DNA from: Halomonas sp. SpR8
Lineage (GTDB): Bacteria; Pseudomonadota; Gammaproteobacteria; Pseudomonadales; Halomonadaceae
Assembly (NCBI RefSeq): GCF_031010195.1
Contig: NZ_JAUAMC010000002.1
Span: forward strand, 558,001-622,000
Length of the DNA: 64,000 nt
Reading direction: 5' to 3'
Part shown: positions 50,831-60,550 of the stretch, piece after piece
How positions within the stretch are numbered: the stretch's first letter is position 1
How the letters are laid out: each line of letters starts with the position of its first letter
Notes under the pieces: model-generated
Seen by the model: only the letters and a program-made list of their open reading frames with translations
Told to the model about the DNA's origin: nothing
Database searches by the model: none
Program-made: the position numbers and the translations under genes

Positions 50831-53343
50831 GTGACTCTTGTAATGTCACCACCACCCGAACCATTCCCGGTATGAGTTGCCAAGGGTGCGTAAAGCGTAT
50901 GCGCGAAGCGTTACAAGGCGTTGACCCCAATGCTGAAGTCATCGGCACGCCTAGCGAACACCGCCTTGAGGTTGTTTCGACCTTAACCGACGCTGAGCTT
51001 GATCAGCGCTTAACCGAGGCGGGCTATCCGCCAGCCGAAGCAGCTAGGCAACCAGAGACCGCGGCATCCGCTGACATTGAAAATGTCGCTAGTGATCATG
51101 CCCAAAGTCAGGGCAAGAAGCAGCGCCTGGCAATCAGCGGAATGACCTGTGCCAGCTGCGTTAACAGCGTTCAAAAGGCGCTTGAGCGCACTGAGGGCGT
51201 CGATACCGCCAGCGTCAATTTCGGCACCCACTCCGCCCAGGTGTTTGGCAGTGCTGATACTCAAGCGCTGATCGCGGCCGTAGAGGCGATCGGTTATGGC
51301 GCCCAGCCCATCGTGGACATGCGTGAGGCCGAACACTCTCGAGCCGAGCAGGATGCCAAAACCTACCGGCGCCGACTGCGCGGCAGCATGATCTCGCTGG
51401 CACTGGCACTTCCGCTCATGCTCAGCATGCTGTTTTTCCACCCTCACCCGGTGGGATTAGGGCGTCTCTACTGGCTGGTCATTGGCCTGCTCACGCTGGG
51501 CATCATGGCCTTCCCGGGGCGGCACTTTTTTGTCAACGCCTGGAAAAGCATCAAGCACCACCAGGCCAATATGGATACCCTGGTGGCCATGGGCACCGGC
51601 ACTGCCTGGCTGTATTCCATGGCAGTGGTGCTGTTTGCGCCGTGGCTGCCGGAAGTTGCTCAAGGCATCTATTTTGAAGCCTCGGCCATGGTGATCGGGC
51701 TGATTCTGCTCGGCAATGCCATGGAGCTGCGCGCTCGTGGCCGCACCAGCGACGCGCTAAAGCGCCTGCTTGACCTACAGAGCCGCACGGCGCGGGTGAT
51801 TCGCGACGGCCACGAGCAGGAGATTGAGATTGATGCCGTGCGCGCGGGTGACCAAGTTCGCGTACGTCCCGGTGAACGGCTGCCTGTGGATGGTGAGGTG
51901 ACTGAAGGGCAAAGCCATATCGATGAATCGATGCTGACCGGCGAGCCGCTACCCGTGGCCAAGCATTCAGGTGATGAGGTCAGCGCTGGCACGGTGAATG
52001 GCCGTGGCGGGTTGGTGTATCGCGCCACGCGGGTAGGCGCTGACACCCGCCTGGGGCAAATTACTGAACAAGTAGCGAGTGCCCAGAACTCGCGCCCGCC
52101 GATTGGCGAGCTGGCCGATCAGGTCTCCAGCGTTTTTGTACCTGCGGTAATGATCATTGCCGTTCTGACAGCCCTGGTATGGTTCAACCTGGGGCCCGCC
52201 CCCCAAGTGATCCATATGCTGGTCACAGCGACCACCGTGCTGATCATTGCCTGCCCCTGCGCGCTGGGCTTGGCGACCCCGATTTCGACCATGATCGGTG
52301 TTGGTAAAGCCGCAGAGCATGGGGTACTAGTGAGAAACGGCGAGGCGCTGCAAACCGCCAGCAAGCTAACCACGCTGGTGGTCGATAAAACCGGCACGCT
52401 TACCCAGGGCAAGCCCAGCGTCACCGATGCACAGCTATTTGGCGTAGAGCAATCCACCGTGCTGGCGTTGGTACACGCATTGGAGCGCGGCTCCGAGCAC
52501 CCGCTGGCGGCAGCGCTGATGAGCTATGCGGATGAGCATCACGCTGAACCTGTCGAGATCCATCATTTCGACAGCGTTACCGGTGGCGGGGTAAAAGCCC
52601 AGACGCCCGACGGCAAAGCGCTATTACTGGGCAATGCGCGGCTGTTAAGCGACGCGGGGGTAGATCTCAAGGCAGGTGAAGAGCAAGCCCGCGCCCTGGA
52701 GGAGCAGGCCCGCACACTGGTGTACTTGGCGGTGGATGGCAAACTGGCCGCCCTGTTTGGCGTCAGCGACCCGCTTCGCCACGACACCGTAGCCGCGATC
52801 AAGCGCCTGCAAAAAGACGGCTTAACCATTGTCATGCTAACCGGCGATAACGAGCACACCGCCAAGGCCATTGCTCAAGAGGTGGGCATCGATGAGTACC
52901 GGGCGGGACTGTTGCCTGAAGACAAGCACGCAGAAATTGAGCGCCGTCAGCAGGCAGGCGAAATCGTGGGCATGGTGGGCGATGGGATCAACGACGCCCC
53001 CGCGCTGGCGCGAGCGAACGTCGGCTTTGCGATTGGCCAAGGCACCGATGTGGCAATTGAGAGCGCCGGTATCACGCTAATGCGCGGCTCGCTTCACGGC
53101 GTGGCATCAGCCATAGAAATCAGCCGCGCTACCCTGCGCAATATCAAGCAAAACCTGGTGGGCGCGTTTGGCTATAACCTGCTGTGCATTCCCATCGCCG
53201 CTGGGGTGCTCTACCCACTCACCGGCACGCTACTCTCACCGATGATCGCGGGCGCTGCCATGTCACTCTCTTCCATCACCGTAGTGAGTAACGCCAACCG
53301 CCTGCGACTGTGGCAATCACCCAGCCAGGAGGACGCCGCATGA
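50827..53343 (+). CDS. copA: Copper-exporting P1B-type ATPase
   Basis: 838-residue Cu(I) efflux pump. Two N-terminal metal-binding domains (GMSCQGC at 15-21 and GMTCASC at 105-111), eight membrane helices, the actuator TGEP, the membrane metal site CPC in [13 protein letters not shown], the phosphorylation site DKTGT and hinge GDGINDAP. The first HMA domain is followed by a linker of about 45 residues. Overlaps merR (ATGA) upstream and a 26-codon ORF downstream. Confidence 0.96.
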   Translation: MSDSCNVTTTRTIPGMSCQGCVKRMREALQGVDPNAEVIGTPSEHRLEVVSTLTDAELDQRLTEAGYPPAEAARQPETAASADIENVASDHAQSQGKKQRLAISGMTCASCVNSVQKALERTEGVDTASVNFGTHSAQVFGSADTQALIAAVEAIGYGAQPIVDMREAEHSRAEQDAKTYRRRLRGSMISLALALPLMLSMLFFHPHPVGLGRLYWLVIGLLTLGIMAFPGRHFFVNAWKSIKHHQANMDTLVAMGTGTAWLYSMAVVLFAPWLPEVAQGIYFEASAMVIGLILLGNAMELRARGRTSDALKRLLDLQSRTARVIRDGHEQEIEIDAVRAGDQVRVRPGERLPVDGEVTEGQSHIDESMLTGEPLPVAKHSGDEVSAGTVNGRGGLVYRATRVGADTRLGQITEQVASAQNSRPPIGELADQVSSVFVPAVMIIAVLTALVWFNLGPAPQVIHMLVTATTVLIIACPCALGLATPISTMIGVGKAAEHGVLVRNGEALQTASKLTTLVVDKTGTLTQGKPSVTDAQLFGVEQSTVLALVHALERGSEHPLAAALMSYADEHHAEPVEIHHFDSVTGGGVKAQTPDGKALLLGNARLLSDAGVDLKAGEEQARALEEQARTLVYLAVDGKLAALFGVSDPLRHDTVAAIKRLQKDGLTIVMLTGDNEHTAKAIAQEVGIDEYRAGLLPEDKHAEIERRQQAGEIVGMVGDGINDAPALARANVGFAIGQGTDVAIESAGITLMRGSLHGVASAIEISRATLRNIKQNLVGAFGYNLLCIPIAAGVLYPLTGTLLSPMIAGAAMSLSSITVVSNANRLRLWQSPSQEDAA

Positions 53344-53420
53344 GTCTATTGATCAACCTGGCGGGGCTAGGGCTTATCGCCGCTATCGTGTGGTGGTTCT
53401 GGCTTAGCAAAGCTGGCTGA
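53340..53420 (+). CDS. 26-residue single-helix membrane peptide coupled to copA
   Basis: ATG at 53340 overlaps the copA stop (ATGA). The translation is [20 protein letters not shown] followed by WLSKAG and a stop. This is one membrane helix with a Trp-rich interface. It resembles the N-terminal anchor of COG4633 plastocyanin-like proteins that often follow copA (IxLAGLxLIxxIVWWFWL), but the copper domain is missing and the frame is closed again seven codons later. It may be a remnant or a genuine micropeptide. Family resemblance is from memory. Confidence 0.6.
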   Translation: MSLLINLAGLGLIAAIVWWFWLSKAG

Positions 53421-53426
53421 GCCAAC

Positions 53427-53464
53427 GCTTTTAGCTTTTAGCTTTTAGCTTTTAGCTTTTAGCT
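53427..53464. repeat. Five-copy GCTTTTA heptamer
   Basis: Five perfect copies of GCTTTTA (53427-53461) plus a partial sixth, immediately after the small ORF and before the toxin-antitoxin operon. No dyad is present, so it is not a normal terminator. Confidence 0.9.
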
Positions 53465-53563
53465 ATCACCATACTCCGCACCACTCGTTTATAACTGCCA
53501 CTTTTACAAAAGCTCCATCGTCACCCATAATGACACAAATATACGCGTCTATAGGTGACATTT

Positions 53564-53923
53564 ATGAGCCTTGAAATAAACAGCGCCGTGGATAATGAAG
53601 GTTTTATTATCGCCGATGCACTCCTTGACGAGCTGCATATCACCAAGCGTGAGTTCGCCCATGCGATTGGATTGAGCCACAACGCTATTATCCGCAAAGA
53701 CCGCCTTCATGCCGTCTCCACACAGCAGCGACTGCGCCAAACGATGGAAATCCTTAAGCGCATTGAACCCTGGGCGGGATCGATAAGCGCCGCATGGTCT
53801 TGGTACCGTAGCTACCCTCTCGCTCCGCTGGGAGATTTCACCGCAGAAGAACTAGTGAGTCATGGCCGTGCGGATGATGTTCGGGCCTACCTCTCTCACA
53901 TTGCCGAGGGAGGCTATGCGTGA
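53564..53923 (+). CDS. Xre/MbcA/ParS-family antitoxin
   Basis: 119 residues. An N-terminal helix-turn-helix-like region (LLDELHITKREFAHAIGLSHNAI) and a C-terminal toxin-binding domain (EPWAGSISAAWSWYRSYPLAPLGDFTAEELVSHGRADDVRAYLSHI), which reads as MbcA/ParS. The start at ATG 53564 is preceded by AGGTGA; a GTG three codons upstream is less likely. It overlaps the toxin gene by 4 bases (GTGA). Expected to repress its own promoter. Confidence 0.87.
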   Translation: MSLEINSAVDNEGFIIADALLDELHITKREFAHAIGLSHNAIIRKDRLHAVSTQQRLRQTMEILKRIEPWAGSISAAWSWYRSYPLAPLGDFTAEELVSHGRADDVRAYLSHIAEGGYA

Positions 53924-54441
53924 GTCTGCTGGCACTCGGGTTTCAGTACACAGGGTTGGTCTATCGCGGTCACAACCCACAATGGCAGCATGCACCCACA
54001 TCAGGAGAAGGCGCCGCACGCAACGGCGGCCGCTGGAACCCCGTTGGCCTGCCCGCGCTGTATACCAGTGAGCGCTTCGAAACCGCCTGGCTTGAAGCTC
54101 AGCAAGGCTTTCCCTTCAAGACACAACCGCTGACGCTGTGCAGCTATGAGGTAAATTGCGGTCCGATTCTCGATCTCTGTGACCCAGCTATCCAAACGCG
54201 CGTTCGACCGCATCCAGAGAGCTGGGTGCAGGAAGCCTGGTTAGATAAGAAAATAAGGCGCGAGCCCGTTATCGCCTGGGAAATCGCGGAGCAGTTGATC
54301 ACTATGGGATTCGTAGGCATTCGAGTGCCGTCCCAAGCCAAGGGAGCGACCCATCGAGACGTTAATATTGTGTTCTGGAAATGGTCGCACCAAGTGCCTA
54401 CCAAGGTCTGCGTGATAGACGATGAAAAGCGGCTTTTTTAA
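53920..54441 (+). CDS. RES-domain toxin (MbcT/ParT type)
   Basis: 173 residues. RES-fold signatures YRGHNP (R16), GGRWNPVGLPALYTS (R38, Y48) and ETAWLEAQ (E59) are in place, so the NAD-binding site looks complete. Characterised RES toxins act on NAD or modify host enzymes by ADP-ribosylation; which of these applies here is unknown. Start GTG 53920 is coupled to the antitoxin stop. No integrase or transposase is nearby. Confidence 0.88.
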   Translation: MSLLALGFQYTGLVYRGHNPQWQHAPTSGEGAARNGGRWNPVGLPALYTSERFETAWLEAQQGFPFKTQPLTLCSYEVNCGPILDLCDPAIQTRVRPHPESWVQEAWLDKKIRREPVIAWEIAEQLITMGFVGIRVPSQAKGATHRDVNIVFWKWSHQVPTKVCVIDDEKRLF

Positions 54442-54454
54442 CAAATGCCTCCTC

Positions 54455-55084
54455 TCAACTTACCCCAATATAACGCCCTGGCTTATGGTTCAGGGCGATG
54501 ATTAAGTTGAGTGTCAGTGCGCCCAGTACCGAGTAGCCCACGCGATCGAGCGGTAGTTGCGTGAGGGCAATCAGCAGGATAACGCCATCGATGGCGAGTT
54601 GAACGTAGCCTGCACGCAGGCCGTGTTTATCCTGCAGATAGAGCGCGAGGATATTGATACCGCCCAGACTGGTGCGGTGGCGAAACAGCATCAGCATGCC
54701 AATGCCCATTAGCGCGCCACCCATTAAGGCGGCGTAGAGCGAAGGCACGTTGGCAAACTGCACCCAGCCCTGGGTCAGTTCCGAAAACAGCGAGACCAAG
54801 CCGATGGCGGCAAAGGTGCGCAGGGTAAAGCTCCAGCCCATTCGCTTAACCGCCAAGTAGTAAAACGGTAGGTTAATGGCAAAAAAGTACACCCCAAAGC
54901 CCCAGCCGGTAATGCTGCTGGTCATATAGCTCAACAGCAGCGCTAAGCCTGCCGTGCTGCCCGTCAATAACACCGCATGGGTATAAAAGGTCACCCCCAG
55001 GGCGACAAAGAAGGTACCCAGCAGCATCGCCATCAAATCTTCATAGGGGCGATGCGGATCCTGGGGAAAATCTTCCACGCGCAT
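54455..55084 (-). CDS. YitT-family membrane protein
   Basis: 209 residues with five or six membrane helices. GTFFVALGVTFYTHAVLLTGSTAGLALLL is typical of the DUF161/YitT family; a short cytoplasmic tail ends NHKPGRYIGVS. It lacks the C-terminal DUF2179 domain of the longer Firmicutes members. Function not established. Convergent with the toxin-antitoxin operon. Confidence 0.85.
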   Translation of the reverse strand: MRVEDFPQDPHRPYEDLMAMLLGTFFVALGVTFYTHAVLLTGSTAGLALLLSYMTSSITGWGFGVYFFAINLPFYYLAVKRMGWSFTLRTFAAIGLVSLFSELTQGWVQFANVPSLYAALMGGALMGIGMLMLFRHRTSLGGINILALYLQDKHGLRAGYVQLAIDGVILLIALTQLPLDRVGYSVLGALTLNLIIALNHKPGRYIGVS

Positions 55085-55114
55085 GGGGCGTCCTTACTTG
55101 AATAGTTATGAGGT

Positions 55115-56941
55115 TTAAATGGCGCTGGCGTGCTCGACCATTAACTGCAGCGTCTCCCGACCACGCCAGCGGTTGCGATTAAGCTTATAGGCGCAGTGAA
55201 GCGTATCGCCGACGCTAAACCCGGGCAGTTCCCCCGGCGTTAAGGCGCGAAACCAGATCGCTTTGCATGTTACCGGGCCAGTAGAGAGCTCAAGCATCAG
55301 GTGCGAGCCTTCGGCACCCACCGGGCGCAGCGCCTCAACAATAAAGCGCCCCTCAAACAGCGGCGGGTCAAACTCTCGCCCGTAGGGGCCAAGGGTTTCG
55401 ATCTCTTGCAAGGTGGTCAGCGAAAGCTGTGCTGTGGAGAGTTCGCCATCCGTCCATAGACGCGGATAGAGCGTTCGCCCCTGCAACTGCTCGCCCACTG
55501 CTTGTAGGAACGCGGCTTTAAAGGCCTCAAGCTGATCCCGTGGAACGCCCACACCTGCTGCACCACTATGGCCGCCAAAGCGTGGCAGCGCCTGGGGAGC
55601 GAGCTCAAAGGTGCGCTGTAGCGCATCGCGCAAGTGCAGTCCGTCAATCGAGCGGCCAGAGCCAGTGAGCATACCGGGTGCTGCCGCCTGGGTAAGCACC
55701 AACGCCGGGCGCCCGTAAGCCTGCACCAAACGTGAGGCAACAATGCCCTGCACGCCTGGGTGGCCATCTTCCAGCAACACCACCACAGCAGGCTCATCGG
55801 CGTTCAAAGCCGCTGTGGCAAGCGCACGTGCCTCGGCGGCCATATCGGCCTCAATCGCTTTGCGGGACTGGTTATCCTGATCCAACACGTCGAGCTGGCG
55901 ATTGGCGACCCCATCGTTCTCGGCGAGCATAAAGTGCAGCGCCGCGTAGGGGTCGTCCAGCCGCGAGCGGGCATTGATACGCGGCCCCATCTGAAACGCT
56001 AGCGTTTCGGCGTTAAACGGCACGCTGTCGGCGCCCAAGCGTGTGGCCATCGCTCGCCAGCAGGCTGCATCCATGCGATTGATTAGCTTTAAACCTTGAT
56101 TGACCACCGCACGGTTCGCTGGACTGCCACCCAATGAAACACAATCCGCTACCGTGCCCAAGGCTACGTAAGAGAGCCAAGGCGAGAGTTTGGGCGTGGA
56201 CTCTGAGAGCGCCCCCCACTCGATCAGCACGCTGCGGGCAAGCGACATCAATAGCCATGCCACCATACAGCCGGCGATGGTTTTATCAGGATACTCGCAG
56301 TCATCCCGGGTAGGGTTAACGCAGGCAAATGCCGAGCTTGGCGGCCCCTCAATGGGAAGCGCGTGATGGTCACTCACCACTACATCGATACCCGCCGCTT
56401 TTAGACGCGCGATACGCGGCTCATCACTGCTGCCGCAATCGGCGGTGATGACCAAGGTGGGAAACGGTTTTTGCGCCAGGGTGCGCTCCACCAGCGGCAG
56501 ACTAATGCCGTAGCCGTCGTGAATACGGTGGCCAATCAGACTATGTAGCTTACCTTCCGGCACGCCAAACAACTCGACCAGGGTGCGCCGGATCACCACA
56601 TGGGAGGTGATGCCATCCACATCGTAATCGGTAAGAATACCAATCGCCTCACCCTCGGCCGCCGCTTGAGCAATCCGTTCGGCGGCGCGGCGGCCGTCGG
56701 CTAGCTTCTCCGGGTGGGCCAAGTAACGCAGGCTGGGCGAGATTAACGGTAGCAGTTCACCGCTATAGCCGGGCAGCCGGGAGGCCAGCAGCCGCGCCTG
56801 CAGCTCGCTTAAGCCTTCCGCCTGGGCACGCGCATAGAGCGCCTCGTCCACAGGACGAGGCTCTAAGCGTGGCCCGATGCTGCTAGAGGACACTGTGCTA
56901 GAAGAGAGCGTGCTTTGGGGTAAATCTGTCACTGCGGTCAT
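55115..56941 (-). CDS. recJ: Single-stranded-DNA-specific exonuclease RecJ
   Basis: 608-residue 5'-3' exonuclease of the DHH family. Motifs TDYDVDGITSH, VVVSDHHALP, DCVSLGG and the DHHA1 block FGGHSGAAGVG are present; the OB domain follows. The N-terminal 25 residues are Ser/Thr-rich. It lies 21 bases after thrC and could be in the hom-thrC-recJ transcript. Confidence 0.95.
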   Translation of the reverse strand: MTAVTDLPQSTLSSSTVSSSSIGPRLEPRPVDEALYARAQAEGLSELQARLLASRLPGYSGELLPLISPSLRYLAHPEKLADGRRAAERIAQAAAEGEAIGILTDYDVDGITSHVVIRRTLVELFGVPEGKLHSLIGHRIHDGYGISLPLVERTLAQKPFPTLVITADCGSSDEPRIARLKAAGIDVVVSDHHALPIEGPPSSAFACVNPTRDDCEYPDKTIAGCMVAWLLMSLARSVLIEWGALSESTPKLSPWLSYVALGTVADCVSLGGSPANRAVVNQGLKLINRMDAACWRAMATRLGADSVPFNAETLAFQMGPRINARSRLDDPYAALHFMLAENDGVANRQLDVLDQDNQSRKAIEADMAAEARALATAALNADEPAVVVLLEDGHPGVQGIVASRLVQAYGRPALVLTQAAAPGMLTGSGRSIDGLHLRDALQRTFELAPQALPRFGGHSGAAGVGVPRDQLEAFKAAFLQAVGEQLQGRTLYPRLWTDGELSTAQLSLTTLQEIETLGPYGREFDPPLFEGRFIVEALRPVGAEGSHLMLELSTGPVTCKAIWFRALTPGELPGFSVGDTLHCAYKLNRNRWRGRETLQLMVEHASAI

Positions 56942-56962
56942 CGATGTCTCAAAGGGTAGGTC

Positions 56963-58351
56963 TCAACGCCGATTTTCCACGACAAACTGCTGCACGGCGG
57001 CAAGCTCGGCGGGCAGCACGGTGTAGCGCTCTTCACGCTCAATCAGGTCTTCCATATGCGGCGGCAGCGGTACACCCAGGAAACCCGCTTTCACTACCGC
57101 TTCGGCGAATTTAGCCGGGTGCGCAGTGGCCAACGTTATCATCGGCGTTGACTGATCAGCGCGGGCGCGCTCGGCAGCACGGTAGCCGGTCGCGGTATGC
57201 GGATCGAGCATTTCGCCGGTGCGCTTATGAGCATCGCGAATCGCTTCCAGAATCGTCGCATCGTCCACGCTGTAGCTGGCGAATTTCTCGCGCAGCTTGG
57301 CCAAGGGTGCATCGGCCAAGGCGGTCGGCTCCTGCTGGAAGCGCTCCAGCAGTGCTGCGACGGCCAGGCCATCGCGGTCGTAGGCGTCAAACAGCAGGCG
57401 CTCAAAGTTAGACGACACGACGATATCCATGGAAGGCGCCAGCGTTGCCGCCAGCTCTTTTTTGGAGAAGTCGTTGGCGGCGAGAGTGCGATGGAGGATG
57501 TCGTTGGCGTTGGTAGCAATAATAAACTGCTTCACCGGCAGGCCCATCTTGTAGGCCATATAGCCCGCAAAAACGTTGCCGAAGTTAGCCGACGGCACGC
57601 AGAAGCTCACCTCGCGGTGCGGCGCGCCCAGGGCTACGCCTGAGGCGATGTAGTAAACGATCTGCGCCATAATGCGCGCCCAGTTGATTGAGTTCACTGC
57701 GACCAATCGGGTGCCGTTCAAGAATGTCTGATCGGCAAAACTGGCTTTGACCATCGCCTGGGCGTCGTCAAAATTGCCTTCAATGGCAATGTTAAAGACG
57801 TTATTAGCCAGCACCGAGGTCATCTGACGGCGCTGAACTTCCGAGACCCGGTTGTGCGGGTGCAGAATAAAGATATCCAGGTTGTCGCAGTGGCGACAGC
57901 CTTCAATCGCCGCAGAGCCGGTATCACCAGAGGTCGCTCCCATAATCACCGCGCGCTCGCCGCGCTTTTTCAGGAAGTGATCCAGCAGGCGACCGAGCAG
58001 TTGTAGCGCCACATCTTTAAACGCTAGCGTCGGGCCGTGGAACTGTTCGAGCAGAAAATGGTTAGCATCTAGCTGCTTGAGGGGCACGACCGCGTCGTGA
58101 TTAAAGGTCGCGTAGGCCTCGGTGACGATGTTGCGGAACGTTGTATCGTCGATCTCACCGTTCACAAACGGCTTCATCACCCGAAAAGCGATTTCCGCGT
58201 AGGAGAGCCCGGCCATACTGGCCAGTTCTTCCTTAGAGAACTCAGGCAAGACTTCCGGCACATACAGACCGCCATCGCTGGCCATACCGGTGAGCACCAC
58301 CTCTTCAAAGGAGAGCGCGGGCGCCTGCCCGCGCGTGCTGATATAGCGCAT
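56963..58351 (-). CDS. thrC: Threonine synthase
   Basis: 462-residue PLP enzyme converting O-phosphohomoserine to threonine. N terminus MRYISTRGQAPALSFEEVVL; Schiff-base lysine in HGPTLAFKDVALQLLGRLLDHF; phosphate-binding GATSGDTGSAAIEG. Full-length E. coli-like long form. Six bases after hom. Confidence 0.95.
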   Translation of the reverse strand: MRYISTRGQAPALSFEEVVLTGMASDGGLYVPEVLPEFSKEELASMAGLSYAEIAFRVMKPFVNGEIDDTTFRNIVTEAYATFNHDAVVPLKQLDANHFLLEQFHGPTLAFKDVALQLLGRLLDHFLKKRGERAVIMGATSGDTGSAAIEGCRHCDNLDIFILHPHNRVSEVQRRQMTSVLANNVFNIAIEGNFDDAQAMVKASFADQTFLNGTRLVAVNSINWARIMAQIVYYIASGVALGAPHREVSFCVPSANFGNVFAGYMAYKMGLPVKQFIIATNANDILHRTLAANDFSKKELAATLAPSMDIVVSSNFERLLFDAYDRDGLAVAALLERFQQEPTALADAPLAKLREKFASYSVDDATILEAIRDAHKRTGEMLDPHTATGYRAAERARADQSTPMITLATAHPAKFAEAVVKAGFLGVPLPPHMEDLIEREERYTVLPAELAAVQQFVVENRR

Positions 58352-58357
58352 CTGGGT

Positions 58358-59674
58358 TTACTCCTCCTCGTCCAGGCCTTCCACGCGAATGCGTGTAACG
58401 GGGCCGGCGATATCCGCCATGGATTCGATTTCGCGGATCGCTTCGTTCATCTGCTTCTCTTTGGTGCGGTGCGTGAGCAGAATAATCGGCACCAATTCAC
58501 CTTCGGTGGCCTCTTTCTGAATCAGTGCTTCAATAGAGATGCCCTGCTCAGCCAAAATGGTAGCCACCCGCGCCAGCACACCGGGGCGATCAACCGCCAG
58601 CAAGCGCAGATAGTAGGCGGTGGTGATGTCTTCCATCGGCATGATGGGCAGTTGGCTGACATCTTCGTCAATGCCGCTAAACGCCAGATAGGGAACCCGG
58701 TAGTGGTGGTCGGTAGAGATATCCCGCGCCACGTCGAGCAAGTCAGCCACAACCGCCGAGGCAGTCGGCTCTGCGCCGGCACCCGCGCCGTAGTAAAGCG
58801 TCGGCCCAACGGCGTCGCCCATGACCGCAATGGCATTTTTTACACCGTGAACATTGGCCAGCAGACGCTCTTTCGGAATCAGCGTGGGGTGAACGCGTAG
58901 CTCTAACCCTTGTTCGGTGCGCTTGGAGATACCCAGGTGCTTGATCACGTAGCCAAGGTTGTCGGCCTGTTCGACGTCTTCGGCGGTAATCCGCGAAATA
59001 CCTTCGGTGAAGGCTTTCTCAAACTGCAGCGGTACGCCGTAAGCAATCGAAGCCAGAATGGTGAGCTTATGCGCCGCATCGATGCCTTCCACATCAAAGG
59101 TAGGATCGGATTCGGCGTAACCCAGCGCCTGGGCTTCTGCGAGCACATCCTCAAATGCCCGGCCTTCGTCGCGCATATGAGTAAGAATGTAGTTGCCGGT
59201 GCCGTTGATGATGCCCGCCACCCACTCGATACGGTTGGCACCCAGGCCTTCGCGCAACGATTTAATGACGGGAATACCGCCGGCCACTGCGGCTTCAAAC
59301 GCCACGATCACGCCCTTCTCATGAGCGGCCTTGAAGATTTCATTACCGTGAACGGCAATCAGCGCTTTGTTGGCGGTGACCACGTGCTTGCCATTGGCAA
59401 TAGCGGTGAGCACCAGTTCGCGAGCGATATCGTAACCGCCAATCAGCTCCACCAGGACATCCACATTGGGATTGGTCGCCACTTCAAACACATCAGAGGT
59501 GGCATTGATGCCGGTAATATCGCAGTCAGGATGAACACTGCGATGAGCAACCTGCTCAATCACAATAGGGCGGCCAGCACGACGCGCAATATCGTCAGCG
59601 TTGCGGGTCAATACGTTAAAGGTGCCGCCACCGACAGTGCCTAAACCACAAATACCTACTCTTACCGGTTTCAA
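58358..59674 (-). CDS. hom: Homoserine dehydrogenase
   Basis: 438-residue NAD(P)-dependent enzyme with the Rossmann motif GICGLGTVGGGTFNVL, the catalytic block GIINGTGNYILTHM, and a C-terminal ACT domain (YYLRLLAVDRPGVLARVATIL) that likely mediates threonine inhibition. The start is TTG at 59674 with GGGG seven bases upstream; no ATG fits. First of hom-thrC. A separate enzyme, not fused to aspartokinase. Confidence 0.95.
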   Translation of the reverse strand: MKPVRVGICGLGTVGGGTFNVLTRNADDIARRAGRPIVIEQVAHRSVHPDCDITGINATSDVFEVATNPNVDVLVELIGGYDIARELVLTAIANGKHVVTANKALIAVHGNEIFKAAHEKGVIVAFEAAVAGGIPVIKSLREGLGANRIEWVAGIINGTGNYILTHMRDEGRAFEDVLAEAQALGYAESDPTFDVEGIDAAHKLTILASIAYGVPLQFEKAFTEGISRITAEDVEQADNLGYVIKHLGISKRTEQGLELRVHPTLIPKERLLANVHGVKNAIAVMGDAVGPTLYYGAGAGAEPTASAVVADLLDVARDISTDHHYRVPYLAFSGIDEDVSQLPIMPMEDITTAYYLRLLAVDRPGVLARVATILAEQGISIEALIQKEATEGELVPIILLTHRTKEKQMNEAIREIESMADIAGPVTRIRVEGLDEEE

Positions 59675-59772
59675 AATACTTCCCCTTTTGTGTTGGGCAC
59701 CCGCAGGTGCAGCCTCTTAAATCAATTTCTCAGCTTAATGTGCCGTTTATTTACGCGGCACTATGGCTTATG

Positions 59773-60543
59773 TCATTCGTCGTCCAAGCCTAACATGGCG
59801 GAGAGCCGCTCGGGGGGCACAAATCCCGGTACTAGCTGCCCATCGGGCAAAATAATCGCCGGTGTGCCCTGCACGCCCAGCGCTTTGCCCAGATCATACT
59901 GCCCCGCCACCGGATTGTCGCAATCGGCTGCGCTGGAAATAGTCCGGCCTTCTTTGGCTTGGGTCATCGCTTCGCTGCGGTTGTCCGAGCACCACACCTG
60001 TTGCAACGTTTTGGCGGCGTCGCTATTCATGCCAGCACGGGGAAACGCCATATAGTGCACGGCGATCCCGCGATCATTCAGTTCGGGGATGGTGTCGTGT
60101 AAACGTGCGCAATAGGGGCAAGTAGGGTCGGTAAATACCGTCACTGTTGCTTTTGGTTCATCGGCACCACGGAAGACCACTAACTCACTCTCCGGCACCG
60201 CCGCTAGCGCATCCGCCCGCGCCTGGTTCTGCTCCTGCTCGGTCAAATTCACCAGACCATTATCGGCGTTTTCATACAGGTCACCGACCAGGAAGTGACT
60301 GCCGTCAGCATTGGAGTAGAAAGATTCACCGCTCTCCAGCCGCACGTGATAGATGCCCTCCATCGGCGTTGCAGTGACCGCCTCCACAGGCATCTGCTGG
60401 CCATTGACGCTGAGTGAACCCGCGAGTTCGTCTGCGACGGCATCCGCCTGGGCAGCGGAAGGCAATAGACTGCCCGCTATCAGCCACGTCATCATTGAGA
60501 AAGGTGTTAGTAACGGCAGTGCTAGAAAACGGCGTTGACGCAT
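59773..60543 (-). CDS. dsbC: Thiol:disulfide interchange protein DsbC
   Basis: 256-residue periplasmic disulfide isomerase. Signal peptide ends AAQA; an N-terminal dimerisation domain (DELAGSLSVNGQQMPVEAVTATP); thioredoxin domain with active site CPYC in FTDPTCPYCARLHD; cis-Pro loop GTPAII. Start ATG 60543; an upstream frame continues into xerD and is not credible. Eight bases after xerD, as in E. coli. Confidence 0.94.
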   Translation of the reverse strand: MRQRRFLALPLLTPFSMMTWLIAGSLLPSAAQADAVADELAGSLSVNGQQMPVEAVTATPMEGIYHVRLESGESFYSNADGSHFLVGDLYENADNGLVNLTEQEQNQARADALAAVPESELVVFRGADEPKATVTVFTDPTCPYCARLHDTIPELNDRGIAVHYMAFPRAGMNSDAAKTLQQVWCSDNRSEAMTQAKEGRTISSAADCDNPVAGQYDLGKALGVQGTPAIILPDGQLVPGFVPPERLSAMLGLDDE

Positions 60544-60550
60544 ATTTATT

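Noticed and set aside
53564-54441. Mobile-element cargo boundary around the toxin-antitoxin pair
   Set aside because: No transposase, integrase or terminal inverted repeats; only the heptamer array lies nearby.
59690-59760. Thr-operon attenuator before hom
   Set aside because: Two small hairpins exist (GTGCCG/CGGCAC and GCACC/GGTGC), but no leader peptide with Thr or Ile codons and no U-tract were found.
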